From Flavobacterium sp. ACN6 (GTDB taxonomy: Bacteria > Bacteroidota > Bacteroidia > Flavobacteriales > Flavobacteriaceae): a DNA stretch of 64,000 nucleotides. Position numbers and translations under genes: made by a program. The notes below the pieces were generated by a model that was not told the origin of the DNA, did not search any database, and was given only the letters and a program-made list of their open reading frames with translations. Positions within the stretch are counted from its first letter, which is position 1, and every line of letters begins with the position of its first letter. The stretch spans positions 1-64,000 of the forward strand of contig NZ_MRCQ01000006.1 of the NCBI RefSeq assembly GCF_002304005.1, written 5' to 3'. Shown here piece after piece: positions 7,808 through 16,540 of the stretch.

Positions 7808-8788
7808 TTAAAGATTTTTGGCGGTTAAAGAATGAATTTTTTTGTGCACAATAAAAGGATAAATCAAGTAATAAAATGAAATAATCGCAAGCGTAACTAA
7901 AATAATTAAACTGCTTAACCAATTTGGCATATCGATAGAATATCGGGTAATAAAACCTTCTAAAAAACCGGCACTTATTGTGAAAGGAAAAGTACTTAAA
8001 AATATTTTAAAACTGTTTTTAAATCCGATTTTAAAAGAATTTATTCTCGAGAAAGTTTTAGGAAACAGAATAGAAGCACCTAAAATAAATCCAGCAGTAG
8101 TTTCTATCACTATGGCAAAAATTTCCATAGAACCATGAATCCAAATTCCTCGAACGCTTTTCCAGAAAACACCATGTTCGTAAAAGAAATATTGAAACGA
8201 ACCGAGCATAATACAGTTTTGAAGAAAAATGCTAAAAGTTCCTATACCGGCAAAAATTCCGTAGAAATAACATTTAGCGCCAACAAAAAGATTGTTTACC
8301 GTAATACCAATAAAACTACCCCAATTACTGCCAGAACCATATACAGCCATTGGATTGCCTTTTTTGATGTTTGCCAAAGTCATATTTACATATTCGTCAC
8401 CTAAAATCAAGCGAACAAAATCGGGATCGAAACGGGCAGAAAGCACTCCGATCGAAACGGTGACAAAAAACAATATAAAAGCATAATACAAATACCTTTT
8501 GTATTCGTAAACCAGCAGCGGCACATCAATTTTAAAAAAATCTATAATTTGATTGCTGTCTGTTCGTTTGGTTTTATAAATTTTTTGATAAATCTGAGAT
8601 GCAAGATGATTTAAGTAGACAACCGTTTTACTTTTAGGGTAATACGTTTGGGCATACGCCAAATCATTCATCATTTGAATGTATAAATTAGCTAATTCAT
8701 CAGGATTTTTTTTAGCTTTACCGAAAATTGCCAGCTCGAATTCGAGCCATTTTTCTTTATTTTGTTTTATAAAAGCGATTTCTCTCAT
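7808..8788 (-). CDS. SpoIIM-like (stage II sporulation M family) membrane protein
   Basis: This 326-residue polytopic membrane protein has a cytoplasmic N-terminal ~100 residues followed by about six hydrophobic helices with the SpoIIM-family pattern (FIGITVNNLFVGAKCYFYGIFAGIGTF, then HGSMEIFAIVIETTAGFILG near residue 220). In endospore formers SpoIIM works with SpoIID/P in engulfment. Flavobacteria do not sporulate, so the family must have a different envelope role here. It is the first gene of the minus-strand cluster and has only 20 bp between its ATG and that of the divergent RDD gene. Confidence 0.9.
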   Translation of the reverse strand: MREIAFIKQNKEKWLEFELAIFGKAKKNPDELANLYIQMMNDLAYAQTYYPKSKTVVYLNHLASQIYQKIYKTKRTDSNQIIDFFKIDVPLLVYEYKRYLYYAFILFFVTVSIGVLSARFDPDFVRLILGDEYVNMTLANIKKGNPMAVYGSGSNWGSFIGITVNNLFVGAKCYFYGIFAGIGTFSIFLQNCIMLGSFQYFFYEHGVFWKSVRGIWIHGSMEIFAIVIETTAGFILGASILFPKTFSRINSFKIGFKNSFKIFLSTFPFTISAGFLEGFITRYSIDMPNWLSSLIILVTLAIISFYYLIYPFIVHKKIHSLTAKNL

Positions 8789-8808
8789 TGTTGGCTAAAA
8801 TATAAAAT

Positions 8809-9552
8809 ATGTCAGAATTATCTATTAATACGACGCAAAATGTCAAAATAAATTTTATTGCCGCTTCTGTAGGCGAGCGATTGGGTGCTTTTTTTATCGA
8901 TTTGGCTATTATATTTTGCTATTGGCTAACGGTTTCGCTGGTTATTTTTGACTGGCTTCAAGTCGAACGCATAATGGCAAACATAGACGGCTGGTCTAAA
9001 GGAGCCATTTATTTATTTATCTATTCGCCCATTATAGTGTACTCTTTAGTTCTCGAAAGTGTTTTTGAAGGACAATCAATGGGAAAAAAATTAGTCAAAA
9101 TTAAAGTGGTTAAAATTGACGGTTATCAAGCTGGTTTTGGCGATTATTTAGTGCGATGGTTTTTTAGGGTAATCGATTTTTTCAGCCTTTTTGGTCTTCC
9201 AGGGATTATAGCGGTAATTACAAGTCAAAAGTCACAGCGATTGGGCGATATGGCAGCGGGAACGGCGGTTATTACTTTAAAGAATAAAATTAATATCAGC
9301 CATACTATTTTAGAAGAAATTGGCGATTCTTATGTGCCGACTTATCCTTTGGTCATTAAACTTTCAGACAATGATATGCGCATCATTAAAGAAACATATC
9401 AAAAAGCCGAAGCCAAAAATGATCACGAAATCATTTATAAATTAGTAGCAAAAATTGAAAATGTAACCGGCATTAAAAACCAATCTGGAAATAACAGCGA
9501 TTTTATCCGAGTAATTTTGAAAGATTACAATTTCTATACCCAGCATATGTAA
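8809..9552 (+). CDS. RDD-family membrane protein
   Basis: This 247-residue protein has an N-terminal RDD domain: VGERLGAFFIDLAIIF (the R and D of the name), MGKKLVKIKVV, and DYLVRWFFRVIDFFSLFG, with about four transmembrane helices in residues 20-165. A hydrophilic C-terminal tail of about 80 residues follows. RDD proteins are poorly characterised; some are proposed ion exchangers. It is divergent from the SpoIIM-like gene with a 20-bp gap, and both belong to the same conserved neighbourhood as MoxR and DUF58. Confidence 0.92.
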   Translation: MSELSINTTQNVKINFIAASVGERLGAFFIDLAIIFCYWLTVSLVIFDWLQVERIMANIDGWSKGAIYLFIYSPIIVYSLVLESVFEGQSMGKKLVKIKVVKIDGYQAGFGDYLVRWFFRVIDFFSLFGLPGIIAVITSQKSQRLGDMAAGTAVITLKNKINISHTILEEIGDSYVPTYPLVIKLSDNDMRIIKETYQKAEAKNDHEIIYKLVAKIENVTGIKNQSGNNSDFIRVILKDYNFYTQHM

Positions 9553-9658
9553 TTTTTTTCTTTAATATTATTGCGAATTGTTTTTCAGGTTTACGTTTTA
9601 ATTTTTTATATTTAACTGATTTATTATCTCTTACATTTTTAAATTAAAACTTCCTGAT

Positions 9659-10510
9659 ATGAAAAATAAAAAACCATTCCTTATTGTATTAATGTTGTTT
9701 GCTGTCGTTTTTAGTTTCGCTCAAGGCGGAAAAAAATTAGATAAAATAATAAAAAGAGATTATCAGATTATTGAAGGAACCATTTCAAAAATATCTGATA
9801 GAACAGTAGAATATTCACTTCCAGGAGAAACACTGCAGATTTCGCTTGACGTTTCACAAATTGCCAGAATTGATTTTGCCAGCGGAAGATCACAAACTTT
9901 TGATGTTAGTGCAGGAAACAGCGCGCCGTCATCTTCCGGTTCATCAGCAATAGTTTCTTCCGAAATGAAGCCTAATACAATTGCTGTACTTCCGGTACCG
10001 TATGTAAATTCAGATACTCAGGAAAGTTCCGAAGACATGGCAAAATTTGCTCAAAATGATCTTTACAACAAACTTCTCGATAAATCGTCTAATATTTTTC
10101 CGTTAACTGTTCAGGATTTAAGAACAACAAACAGTTTACTGCACAAAGCGGGAATTGACCACAATAACATTGACGAAACGCCAATTGAAGATCTCGAAAA
10201 AATTCTCGGCGTTGATAATATTGTTGCAGCAAAAGTTTCGTATACTATTGGTACTAGTACAACTGCAACCACTTATAACAGCGGAAGTGCAAAAGTAAGC
10301 GACAATAATAAAAAGCTAAAAACAAATGATGTTTCGACAACTACCGCAAACAATCAGGCGTATTACTATTATACAGTGTATTTTGACATGTATAAAAATA
10401 AAGACAAAATATATTCTCAAACCCGTAAACCTTTCTTGGCAGTAAAAGACAGCTGGATGGATTCTGTTACTTACCTTTTAAAAAGAAGTCCGATTTACGT
10501 TAAAAAATAA
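9659..10510 (+). CDS. Secreted CsgG-like protein of unknown role
   Basis: This 283-residue protein has a signal peptide (cleavage after SFAQ), an N-terminal beta-rich stretch (YQIIEGTISKISDRTVEYSL), a Ser/Gly-rich linker near residues 88-100, and a domain starting NTIAVLPVPYVNSDTQESSEDMAKFAQ. That last segment, together with EKILGVDNIVAAKV, resembles the CsgG/penicillin-binding lipoprotein activator fold, in which an N-terminal strand is followed by a nucleotide-like alpha/beta core. No lipobox is present, so it would be periplasmic or outer-membrane associated. It is 12 bp upstream of the PH-domain gene and probably co-transcribed with it. The family call is tentative. Confidence 0.75.
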   Translation: MKNKKPFLIVLMLFAVVFSFAQGGKKLDKIIKRDYQIIEGTISKISDRTVEYSLPGETLQISLDVSQIARIDFASGRSQTFDVSAGNSAPSSSGSSAIVSSEMKPNTIAVLPVPYVNSDTQESSEDMAKFAQNDLYNKLLDKSSNIFPLTVQDLRTTNSLLHKAGIDHNNIDETPIEDLEKILGVDNIVAAKVSYTIGTSTTATTYNSGSAKVSDNNKKLKTNDVSTTTANNQAYYYYTVYFDMYKNKDKIYSQTRKPFLAVKDSWMDSVTYLLKRSPIYVKK

Positions 10511-10522
10511 CAGAATATAGTA

Positions 10523-10933
10523 ATGCAAAAATTCAAATCTAAAATTGATTTATGGTTTACAATTCTTGTTGGCATATTATTTACGCTGATACTAATAAGA
10601 TTAGCTTATGATCAAAATTGGGTTGGTTTTATTTTTATACTAATTGTAGTCAGTTATGTTGTCTACTCTTTTTTAACAACTTTTTATGTCATTGAAGGCG
10701 ATAAACTGAAAATAAAATGTGGTTATTTCTTTAATTTTTTAATTGAAATTAAAGACGTACAAAAAGTGTCGGAGACTTTTAATATTATAAGTTCGCCGGC
10801 GCTTTCTTTTAACCGATTAGAAATTTTATATAATAAATTTAATACGCTGTTAATCTCACCAAAAGATAAAAATAGATTTTTAAAAGAGCTAAAGAGAGTA
10901 AATCCTGACATAAAAATAGTATTAAAAAAATAA
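10523..10933 (+). CDS. Small membrane protein with bacterial PH-like domain
   Basis: This 136-residue protein has two N-terminal transmembrane helices (about 11-29 and 33-52) followed by a compact domain that reads like the YyaB-type bacterial pleckstrin-homology fold (FYVIEGDKLKIKCGYF, then IEIKDVQKVSETFN, ending FLKELKRVNPDIKI). Such proteins are common and uncharacterised. The domain faces the cytoplasm by the positive-inside rule. It follows the CsgG-like gene by 12 bp. Confidence 0.82.
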   Translation: MQKFKSKIDLWFTILVGILFTLILIRLAYDQNWVGFIFILIVVSYVVYSFLTTFYVIEGDKLKIKCGYFFNFLIEIKDVQKVSETFNIISSPALSFNRLEILYNKFNTLLISPKDKNRFLKELKRVNPDIKIVLKK

Positions 10934-10946
10934 GGACAATTACTAA

Positions 10947-10978
10947 AATCTCTGCATCTTTGCATCTTTTTAACTTAA
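10947..10978 (+). promoter_or_regulatory. Octamer-repeat leader of the TRIC gene
   Basis: Four consecutive 8-bp words, AATCTCTG, CATCTTTG, CATCTTTT and TAACTTAA, end 6 bp before the ATG at 10985. CATCTTTG at 10955-10962 resembles a TAnnTTTG box with C for T. The array probably contains the promoter or its duplicated remnants. Confidence 0.5.
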
Positions 10979-10984
10979 GAAGAA

Positions 10985-11587
10985 ATGTTTCACTTACTTG
11001 ATATTATTGGGACAATGGCGTTTGCTATGTCTGGCGCTTTGACAGCCATGCATAAAAAATTGGATCCGTTTGGGGTTTTTATTATTGCATTTGTTACCGC
11101 GGTAGGAGGAGGAACACTTCGTGATGTTTTAATCGGGCGTACGCCAGTAGGCTGGATGCGCGATATGCAGTACGTATACGTTATTATTTTAGGTTTTTTT
11201 CTGGCTATTATTTTCAGGAAAAAGTTTGATAAACTTAGAACTTCACTATTTCTATTCGATACAATTGGTTTAGGGGTTTTTACGCTGATTGGACTAGAAA
11301 AAGGAATCATGATCGGACTTCATCCTGGAATTTGTATTGCTTTGGGAACAATGACGGCTTGTTTTGGAGGCGTAATAAGAGATATTTTGTGCAACGAAAT
11401 TCCGAACGTCTTTAGAGAAGAAATATACGCCACAATCTGTATTTTGGGCGGATTCGTATTTTTTGGTTTAAGAACACTAAATTTAAACGTCGATGTTTTA
11501 TATTTAGTTACATCATTGGTAATTATAGTTATTAGATTGCTGGCAGTGAAATACAAATGGCATTTAAAAGCATTTGATCATAAATAA
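10985..11587 (+). CDS. TRIC-type (UPF0126/YicG) membrane channel protein
   Basis: This 200-residue, seven-helix inner-membrane protein has the duplicated UPF0126 half-repeat. The first half has GTMAFAMSGALTAMHKKLD and GGGTLRDVLIGRTP; the second repeats the pattern with GLEKG and CFGGVIRDIL. Bacterial homologues form trimeric cation-permeable channels (TRIC family). The glycine-rich kinks GGGTLRD and FGGVIRD are intact. It precedes the glycan cluster by 6 bp, but its role is probably unrelated to glycans. Confidence 0.93.
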   Translation: MFHLLDIIGTMAFAMSGALTAMHKKLDPFGVFIIAFVTAVGGGTLRDVLIGRTPVGWMRDMQYVYVIILGFFLAIIFRKKFDKLRTSLFLFDTIGLGVFTLIGLEKGIMIGLHPGICIALGTMTACFGGVIRDILCNEIPNVFREEIYATICILGGFVFFGLRTLNLNVDVLYLVTSLVIIVIRLLAVKYKWHLKAFDHK

Positions 11588-11593
11588 ATTAAA

Positions 11594-12541
11594 GTGGCAG
11601 ATTATACCGTAAAAAAATACAATCACAACGATTTTGCACTTTGGAACGATTTTGTCGCTCAGGCAAAAAATGCCACATTTTTATTTCACCGTGATTTCAT
11701 GGAATATCATAAGGATCGTTTTGAAGATTTCTCGCTTTTAGTTTTTGAACAGGATAAATTACGCGCCATTCTTCCGGCCAATATAAACGGAAATGCTGTT
11801 TACTCTCATCAAGGACTTACATACGGCGGTTTGGTATATTTGTCTAAATTGAAAGCAGAAAAAGTGGAATCTATTTTAGATGAAATTTTGCTTTTTTTGA
11901 AAGAAAATCAAATAGAAACCTTTTATTATAAACCACTTCCAGATTTTTATTTAACAGAAGGAAATAAAGAAATTGAGTTTTTTTTATTAAAAAGAAAAGC
12001 AGTTTTAGAACGAAAAGAAATGAATCTAGCGGTAAACTTATCTGTGCCGTTAAATATTTCGAAAAGTAAATTAAAACACTTTAGAAGAATTGAAAACTTG
12101 GATTTGGATATTGTCGAAGAACAAGAATTTAATCCGTTTTGGGAAAAAGTTTTAGAACCAAGATTACTGGAAAAATTCAATACGAAACCTGTTCATTCCA
12201 AAGAAGAAATAACACTTTTAAAATCGAAATTTCCTCAAAACATCAAACAATTTTCGGCTTATAAAAATGATGAGATTATTGCTGGAATCACGATTTTTGA
12301 GTCCAAGAATGTGGTTAAATCGCAATATGGCGCCATTTCAAAAAAGGGAGAAGAATTTCGTGCACTCGATTTTTTGTTCATAAATCTGATGCATAAATAC
12401 AAGCGAAAAGGAAAACATTTTTTCGATATGGGAATTGTAAATTCAGATACCGAAGATTATCATATTGGACTTTTGAAACAAAAAGAAGAATTAGGCTGTT
12501 CTGTTTACAGTCAGGATTTCTATAAAATTGAAATAAATTGA
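11594..12541 (+). CDS. GNAT/FemAB-like acyltransferase
   Basis: This 315-residue cytoplasmic protein has a GNAT-type fold of the FemAB class: FALWNDFVAQAKNATFLFHR at the N terminus, LRAILPANINGNAVYSHQG near residue 58, and AGITIFESKNVVKSQYGA near 230. It starts with GTG at 11594. It sits 6 bp after the TRIC gene and overlaps the aminotransferase start, so it is probably the first glycan gene of the operon. In such clusters an enzyme of this class can acylate an amino sugar, which would fit the product of the following gene; the donor and acceptor are inferred, not read. Confidence 0.8.
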   Translation: MADYTVKKYNHNDFALWNDFVAQAKNATFLFHRDFMEYHKDRFEDFSLLVFEQDKLRAILPANINGNAVYSHQGLTYGGLVYLSKLKAEKVESILDEILLFLKENQIETFYYKPLPDFYLTEGNKEIEFFLLKRKAVLERKEMNLAVNLSVPLNISKSKLKHFRRIENLDLDIVEEQEFNPFWEKVLEPRLLEKFNTKPVHSKEEITLLKSKFPQNIKQFSAYKNDEIIAGITIFESKNVVKSQYGAISKKGEEFRALDFLFINLMHKYKRKGKHFFDMGIVNSDTEDYHIGLLKQKEELGCSVYSQDFYKIEIN

Positions 12542-13680
12542 TACCATTTCTAGATCTAAAAAAAATCAACGAACCGTATGAAACTGCTTTTCAGGAAAAA
12601 TTGAAAACGGTTTTAGACAACGGCTGGTATATTTTAGGAAAAGAAGTGGAAACGTTTGAAAAGGCTTTCGCCGAATATACACAGTCCAAATATTGTATTG
12701 GAGTTGGAAATGGTTTTGACGCTTTAGTTCTCATTTTTAAAGCTTATATCCAACTCGGAAAACTCAAAAAAGGAGATGAAGTAATCGTTCCAGCCAATAC
12801 TTACATCGCAAGTATTTTAGCCATTTTGCAAGCCGATTTAGTGCCGGTTTTGGTTGAACCAAAATTAGAAACGTACAACATAAATCCAAATTTAATTCAG
12901 GAAAAAATTACATCAAAAACCAAAGCAATTTTAGCGGTTCATTTATACGGACAATTATCTGAGATGGATAAAATAAATGAAATTGCAGAAAAACATAATC
13001 TTATTGTTGTAGAAGATGTTGCACAATCCCACGGTGCAAAAATAAATAAATTTCAAAGTCTAAATTCCAAATTCCAATTTCAAAATGTCACTCTGAGCGA
13101 AGTCGAAGAGCCGCAAACTGCATCCGCTTATAGCTTTTATCCTGGAAAAAATTTGGGTTGTTTAGGTGATGGTGGAGCGATTATAACAAACGATGCAGAA
13201 TTAGCAGAAATACTTTTTTCACTTCGTAATTATGGTTCAGAGAAAAAATACCATAACGAATATGTTGGCGTAAACTCTAGATTAGACGAACTACAGGCTG
13301 GGTTTTTAAACCTGAAATTACCCAATTTAGACGCCGATAATAAAAAGAGAAGAAACATCGCGAAACGTTATTTATCCGAAATCAAAAACGATAAAATAAT
13401 ACTGCCGTTTTGGGATTTGTCAAACAATCACGTTTTTCATTTATTTGTCGTTCGCAGCAAAAATAGAGACGATTTACAGGGTTATTTAACCCAGAATAAT
13501 ATTCAGACCTTAATTCATTATCCTATTCCGCCTCACAAACAAAAAGCATTTTTAGAGTGGAATAGATTATCGTTTCCAGTAACGGAAAAGATTCATAATG
13601 AAGTTTTAAGCCTGCCAATGAGTCCTGTTTTAACAGATTCTGAAATTGATTTTATTATTGAAATTTTAAATCAATATTAA
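12538..13680 (+). CDS. DegT/DnrJ/EryC1 sugar aminotransferase (FdtB/QdtB-like)
   Basis: This 380-residue PLP enzyme would transaminate a dTDP-3-keto-6-deoxyhexose, giving a 3-amino sugar for surface glycan. The N terminus MIPFLDLKKINEPY is that of the family, and it starts at TTG 12538, overlapping the previous stop by 4 bp. Key parts: GNGFDALVL (PLP phosphate), EDVAQSHGA (cofactor ring, residues 159-167), and SFYPGKNLG with the Schiff-base lysine at residue 204. Between SHGA and ASAYSFYPG there are 27 residues (168-194), where relatives, as I recall them, have about 12. The extra DNA is an intergenic-type repeat (13051-13116). The frame stays open and all catalytic motifs remain. FdtA at 17754 makes the likely substrate. 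Confidence 0.9.
   Translation: MIPFLDLKKINEPYETAFQEKLKTVLDNGWYILGKEVETFEKAFAEYTQSKYCIGVGNGFDALVLIFKAYIQLGKLKKGDEVIVPANTYIASILAILQADLVPVLVEPKLETYNINPNLIQEKITSKTKAILAVHLYGQLSEMDKINEIAEKHNLIVVEDVAQSHGAKINKFQSLNSKFQFQNVTLSEVEEPQTASAYSFYPGKNLGCLGDGGAIITNDAELAEILFSLRNYGSEKKYHNEYVGVNSRLDELQAGFLNLKLPNLDADNKKRRNIAKRYLSEIKNDKIILPFWDLSNNHVFHLFVVRSKNRDDLQGYLTQNNIQTLIHYPIPPHKQKAFLEWNRLSFPVTEKIHNEVLSLPMSPVLTDSEIDFIIEILNQY
13051..13116 (+). repeat. Intergenic-type repeat inserted in frame in the fdtB-like gene
   Basis: This DNA contains AAATTCCAAATTCCAATTTC and then GTCACTCTGAGCGAAGTC followed by GAAGAG. The first phrase recurs in related forms in the non-coding repeats at 33150-33480. The second is a word I recall as widespread in Bacteroidetes intergenic DNA. 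It encodes roughly residues 172-193 (FQSLNSKFQFQ, NVTLSEVEEPQ) in a loop 11 residues before the PLP lysine. Confidence 0.7.
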
Positions 13681-13702
13681 TTTGAATTTCTACAGCAAAA
13701 TA

Positions 13703-14956
13703 ATGCAGACCAGTTTGTTTAAGATTACTTCTTTAAACAGTTTAAGCGTTGTTTTAAAAATTGGAATTGGATTAATTACCTCAAAAATAATAGCTATTTT
13801 CGTCGGTCCAAGCGGAATGGCGCTGATCGGAAATCTGCGTAATTTTTTAACTTCATTAGAAAGTATTTCTACCTTAGGTTTTCAAAACGGTATTGTAAAA
13901 TATGCGGCCGAAAATGAAAAAAAGCAACCCGAGCTTCAAAAAATAATCACCACTGTTTTTATAACCTTAGCAGCCACAGCAGTTCTTTTAGGAATTATTT
14001 TATTTTTTACCGCTTCCTATTGGAACACTAGAATTTTTGGAAGCAATACAGAATATTTGTTGGTTTTCAAAGTTTTGGCTTTGGCTTTGCCTTGTTATGC
14101 AGTTTCCATTTTTTTCGTCGCCTTGATAAATGGTTTAGGAAAATTTAAAAAAGTAATCTGGATCAACATTATCGGAAACACAATTGGTTTGCTGGTTTCA
14201 CTTTTTATGATTTTGCAATACCAAACAATTGGAGCTTTATTGGCAATCGTAATTGCGCCTGCTTTATTGTTTTTTGTGACGTTTTACTTGGTTCAAAAAG
14301 AGATTCCTTTTTTTCAAATCATAAAATTAAATTGTTTTGATTTCAAAATTTTAAAAAACCTCTCCTCATATTCTATAATGGCTTTGGTTTCTTCGGTTCT
14401 CGGGCCTTTTGTATTCTTAGCGGTTCGAAATCATTTAATTCAAAATTTAGGAATTGAACAAGCAGGATATTGGGAAACCATGACGAGAATTTCGTCTTAT
14501 TATCTCTTGTTTATCAGTACCATTTTGACGGTGTATTTTTTGCCAAAATTGTCAAAAGCATCTACAAATAAGGAAACTAAAAGTATTTTTTGGCAGTTTT
14601 ATAAGTTCATTGTGCCAGTTTTTATTTTGGGTTTAATTGTACTTTATTTTATCCGTTTTTTTGTTGTTGAACTTCTTTTTACCAAAGAATTTCTGCCTGT
14701 GACCGATTTATTTTTCTGGCAGTTTTTAGGAGATATTTTTAAAGTTTGTGCACTGATTTTGGGTTATCAGTTTTTTGCTAAAAAAATGACATTAGCCTTT
14801 ATACTTGCAGAATTGTACTCGTTATTTGTTTTCTACGCAGCCAGTGTATATTATACCCAGATATTCCAAATCGAAGGCGTTGTATTGGCTTATGCTTTTC
14901 AGAATTTAACTTATTTTATTCTTCTCGCGATATATTTTAGAAAAAGTTTGTTTTAG
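13703..14956 (+). CDS. Wzx-type polysaccharide flippase (O-antigen translocase)
   Basis: This protein of about 417 residues has around 12 transmembrane helices of the MATE/polysaccharide-transport superfamily. It would flip undecaprenyl-linked glycan repeat units across the inner membrane. Typical segments are the N-terminal LFKITSLNSLSVVLKIGIG, SKIIAIFVGPSGMALIGN and LTSLESISTLGFQNGIVKY. I prefer the ATG at 13703 (MQTSLFKITSLN); a TTG at 13682 would add seven residues. It follows the aminotransferase closely and overlaps tail to tail by 4 bp with the convergent glycosyltransferase. Confidence 0.9.
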   Translation: MQTSLFKITSLNSLSVVLKIGIGLITSKIIAIFVGPSGMALIGNLRNFLTSLESISTLGFQNGIVKYAAENEKKQPELQKIITTVFITLAATAVLLGIILFFTASYWNTRIFGSNTEYLLVFKVLALALPCYAVSIFFVALINGLGKFKKVIWINIIGNTIGLLVSLFMILQYQTIGALLAIVIAPALLFFVTFYLVQKEIPFFQIIKLNCFDFKILKNLSSYSIMALVSSVLGPFVFLAVRNHLIQNLGIEQAGYWETMTRISSYYLLFISTILTVYFLPKLSKASTNKETKSIFWQFYKFIVPVFILGLIVLYFIRFFVVELLFTKEFLPVTDLFFWQFLGDIFKVCALILGYQFFAKKMTLAFILAELYSLFVFYAASVYYTQIFQIEGVVLAYAFQNLTYFILLAIYFRKSLF

Positions 14957-16089
14957 TTCTCGCTCCATTTCTGAACGTAATCCTGCGTGATTTTTACATA
15001 GTGATGCTCTTTTTCTATAAAAGCTCTGGCACGTTTTCCTATTGCGGTAATTTCTTCGGGATTTTCAATTAAAAAAGACAATTCATTTACTAAGTAATTT
15101 ACATCAGGAATGGCATTTATACACACTTTTTCTGTAAGATTATAATAGTCCATAAACTCCGTTTCGGCGTTGGTAAAAACCACTTTTCCTTTTGCCATCG
15201 ATTCCAGCGCATTATAACCCTGATCGTATCCGTAAATTTGATCTAATAAAATATGAGAACGATTATACAAATTAATATACTCAGAATAGGGAACACTTCG
15301 AGCCGTGATTATTTCAACTTTCGAACCATATTTTTTTTCTATTATTTCTAAAGCTTTTTCAAAATAATCATTTCCTTTTTTTAAATAATTATCATTATTA
15401 ATTCCGTGAAAAATGACAATTTTTTCATTGATTACAAGAGGTTCAAATTTCAGCTTGTCAATATTTATAGGATTCGGAATCATTCCGAGATATTTAGGAT
15501 TTCCTATCAACGGAAGATGGTAATCTAAATCGGAAGCAATTATGCCGTTACAATTTTTATAAATAAATTGATGCAGTTTGAAAAATTCTTTTTTAGTGAA
15601 TTTCAACACATTAGCAAAACTCTTTTTATCAATTTTATGATTTTGATATAACGGAATTACAGATTTAAAATCAGGGTTTTCAAAACAATATTTGACATTT
15701 AAATAATCGTAACCCGAACTTAATAAATATAATTTCTTGTTGTTTTGTAAAAGACTCGAAATGATCTTTTTTTCGAAATAATAAGTACATTGAAAGCTGT
15801 TTTCGTTAATCAATTGTACGACATCAAAACCAGAACAGTGTTTTTCAAATTTTAAAAACTGGCGATAGGTTAAATAAGAACTGATATCAAATCCAGAAAG
15901 TCTATAAACTGCAATTTTTACTTTTTTAAGCAAACCAGTTTCCCATTTTTTCTGAATAGGATAGTCGACAGGAAAATTTTTAAAACCGTCTTTTTGACCA
16001 ATAATAAAAACATCGTGTCCTAATTGCTGCAAACCATCTTTTAAAGAATTGTGCAAATGACTATATTCTCCTACCAGTAAAACTTTCAT
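14953..16089 (-). CDS. Glycosyltransferase, GT-B fold (GT4-like)
   Basis: This 378-residue cytoplasmic glycosyltransferase has the GT-B arrangement. The N-terminal acceptor domain begins MKVLLVGEYSHLHNSLKDGLQQLGHDV. The C-terminal donor domain has MIPNPINIDKLKF, EIITARSVPYSEYINLYNRSHILLDQ, and a donor-binding GYNALESMAKGKVVFTNAE segment in place of the common ExxxxGxP motif. The donor sugar is not identifiable. It lies on the strand opposite to its neighbours, with a 579-bp repeat-rich region before the next gene. Confidence 0.87.
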   Translation of the reverse strand: MKVLLVGEYSHLHNSLKDGLQQLGHDVFIIGQKDGFKNFPVDYPIQKKWETGLLKKVKIAVYRLSGFDISSYLTYRQFLKFEKHCSGFDVVQLINENSFQCTYYFEKKIISSLLQNNKKLYLLSSGYDYLNVKYCFENPDFKSVIPLYQNHKIDKKSFANVLKFTKKEFFKLHQFIYKNCNGIIASDLDYHLPLIGNPKYLGMIPNPINIDKLKFEPLVINEKIVIFHGINNDNYLKKGNDYFEKALEIIEKKYGSKVEIITARSVPYSEYINLYNRSHILLDQIYGYDQGYNALESMAKGKVVFTNAETEFMDYYNLTEKVCINAIPDVNYLVNELSFLIENPEEITAIGKRARAFIEKEHHYVKITQDYVQKWSEN

Positions 16090-16183
16090 TTATAAGTTGT
16101 TTTAATATAAATTTCGAATCTGTTATTTTAAATAATTTATTTTGAATCCACCAAAAATATATTAAAAATTTCAATATTTATCA

Positions 16184-16540
16184 AGCGTCCTTACAAGACG
16201 CGATGTGACATACCTTTTAAATTTCTAACGATCAGATGTTCCTACGGAACAATAAATGTTGACGCAGCATTATTTTGCAAATATATTTTCGTTCGTAGGA
16301 AAGATTCTTTTTTAGTTGCCGGCCAAATATTTCTCAGGAACAATAACGGAGACGCATCATTTATTATTTGAACATTTGTTTTAGTTCCGTAGGAACGTTT
16401 CATTGTACCAAGTAAAATGTCTAAGGAGCAATAAATTTAGACGCATCATTTTTATTATTTAACATTTGTTTTCGTTCCGTAGGAACGTTTCATTGGTAGC
16501 AAAAATTGATTGGATGCTCATTTACGTTCCGTAGGAACGT
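16184..16540. repeat. REP-like cluster of GTTCCGTAGGAAC hairpins
   Basis: The 16090-16668 gap has no gene. It carries at least four short palindromes: GTTCCTACGGAAC (16238-16250), GTTCCGTAGGAAC (16384-16396), CGTTCCGTAGGAACG (16473-16487) and ACGTTCCGTAGGAACGT (16524-16540), with a decayed copy near 16290. The second and third sit in longer units of roughly 90 bp that share GGAACAATAA-like, AGACGCATCATTT, AACATTTGTTTT and GTTTCATTG blocks. A separate hairpin, GCGTC...GACGC, lies at 16184-16200. No transposase is present; the elements look like non-autonomous REP/BIME DNA. Confidence 0.85.

Noticed and set aside
16184..16540. Possible CRISPR array or attachment site
   Set aside because: The palindromes are short, unevenly spaced and embedded in larger related units; no integrase or cas gene is present.
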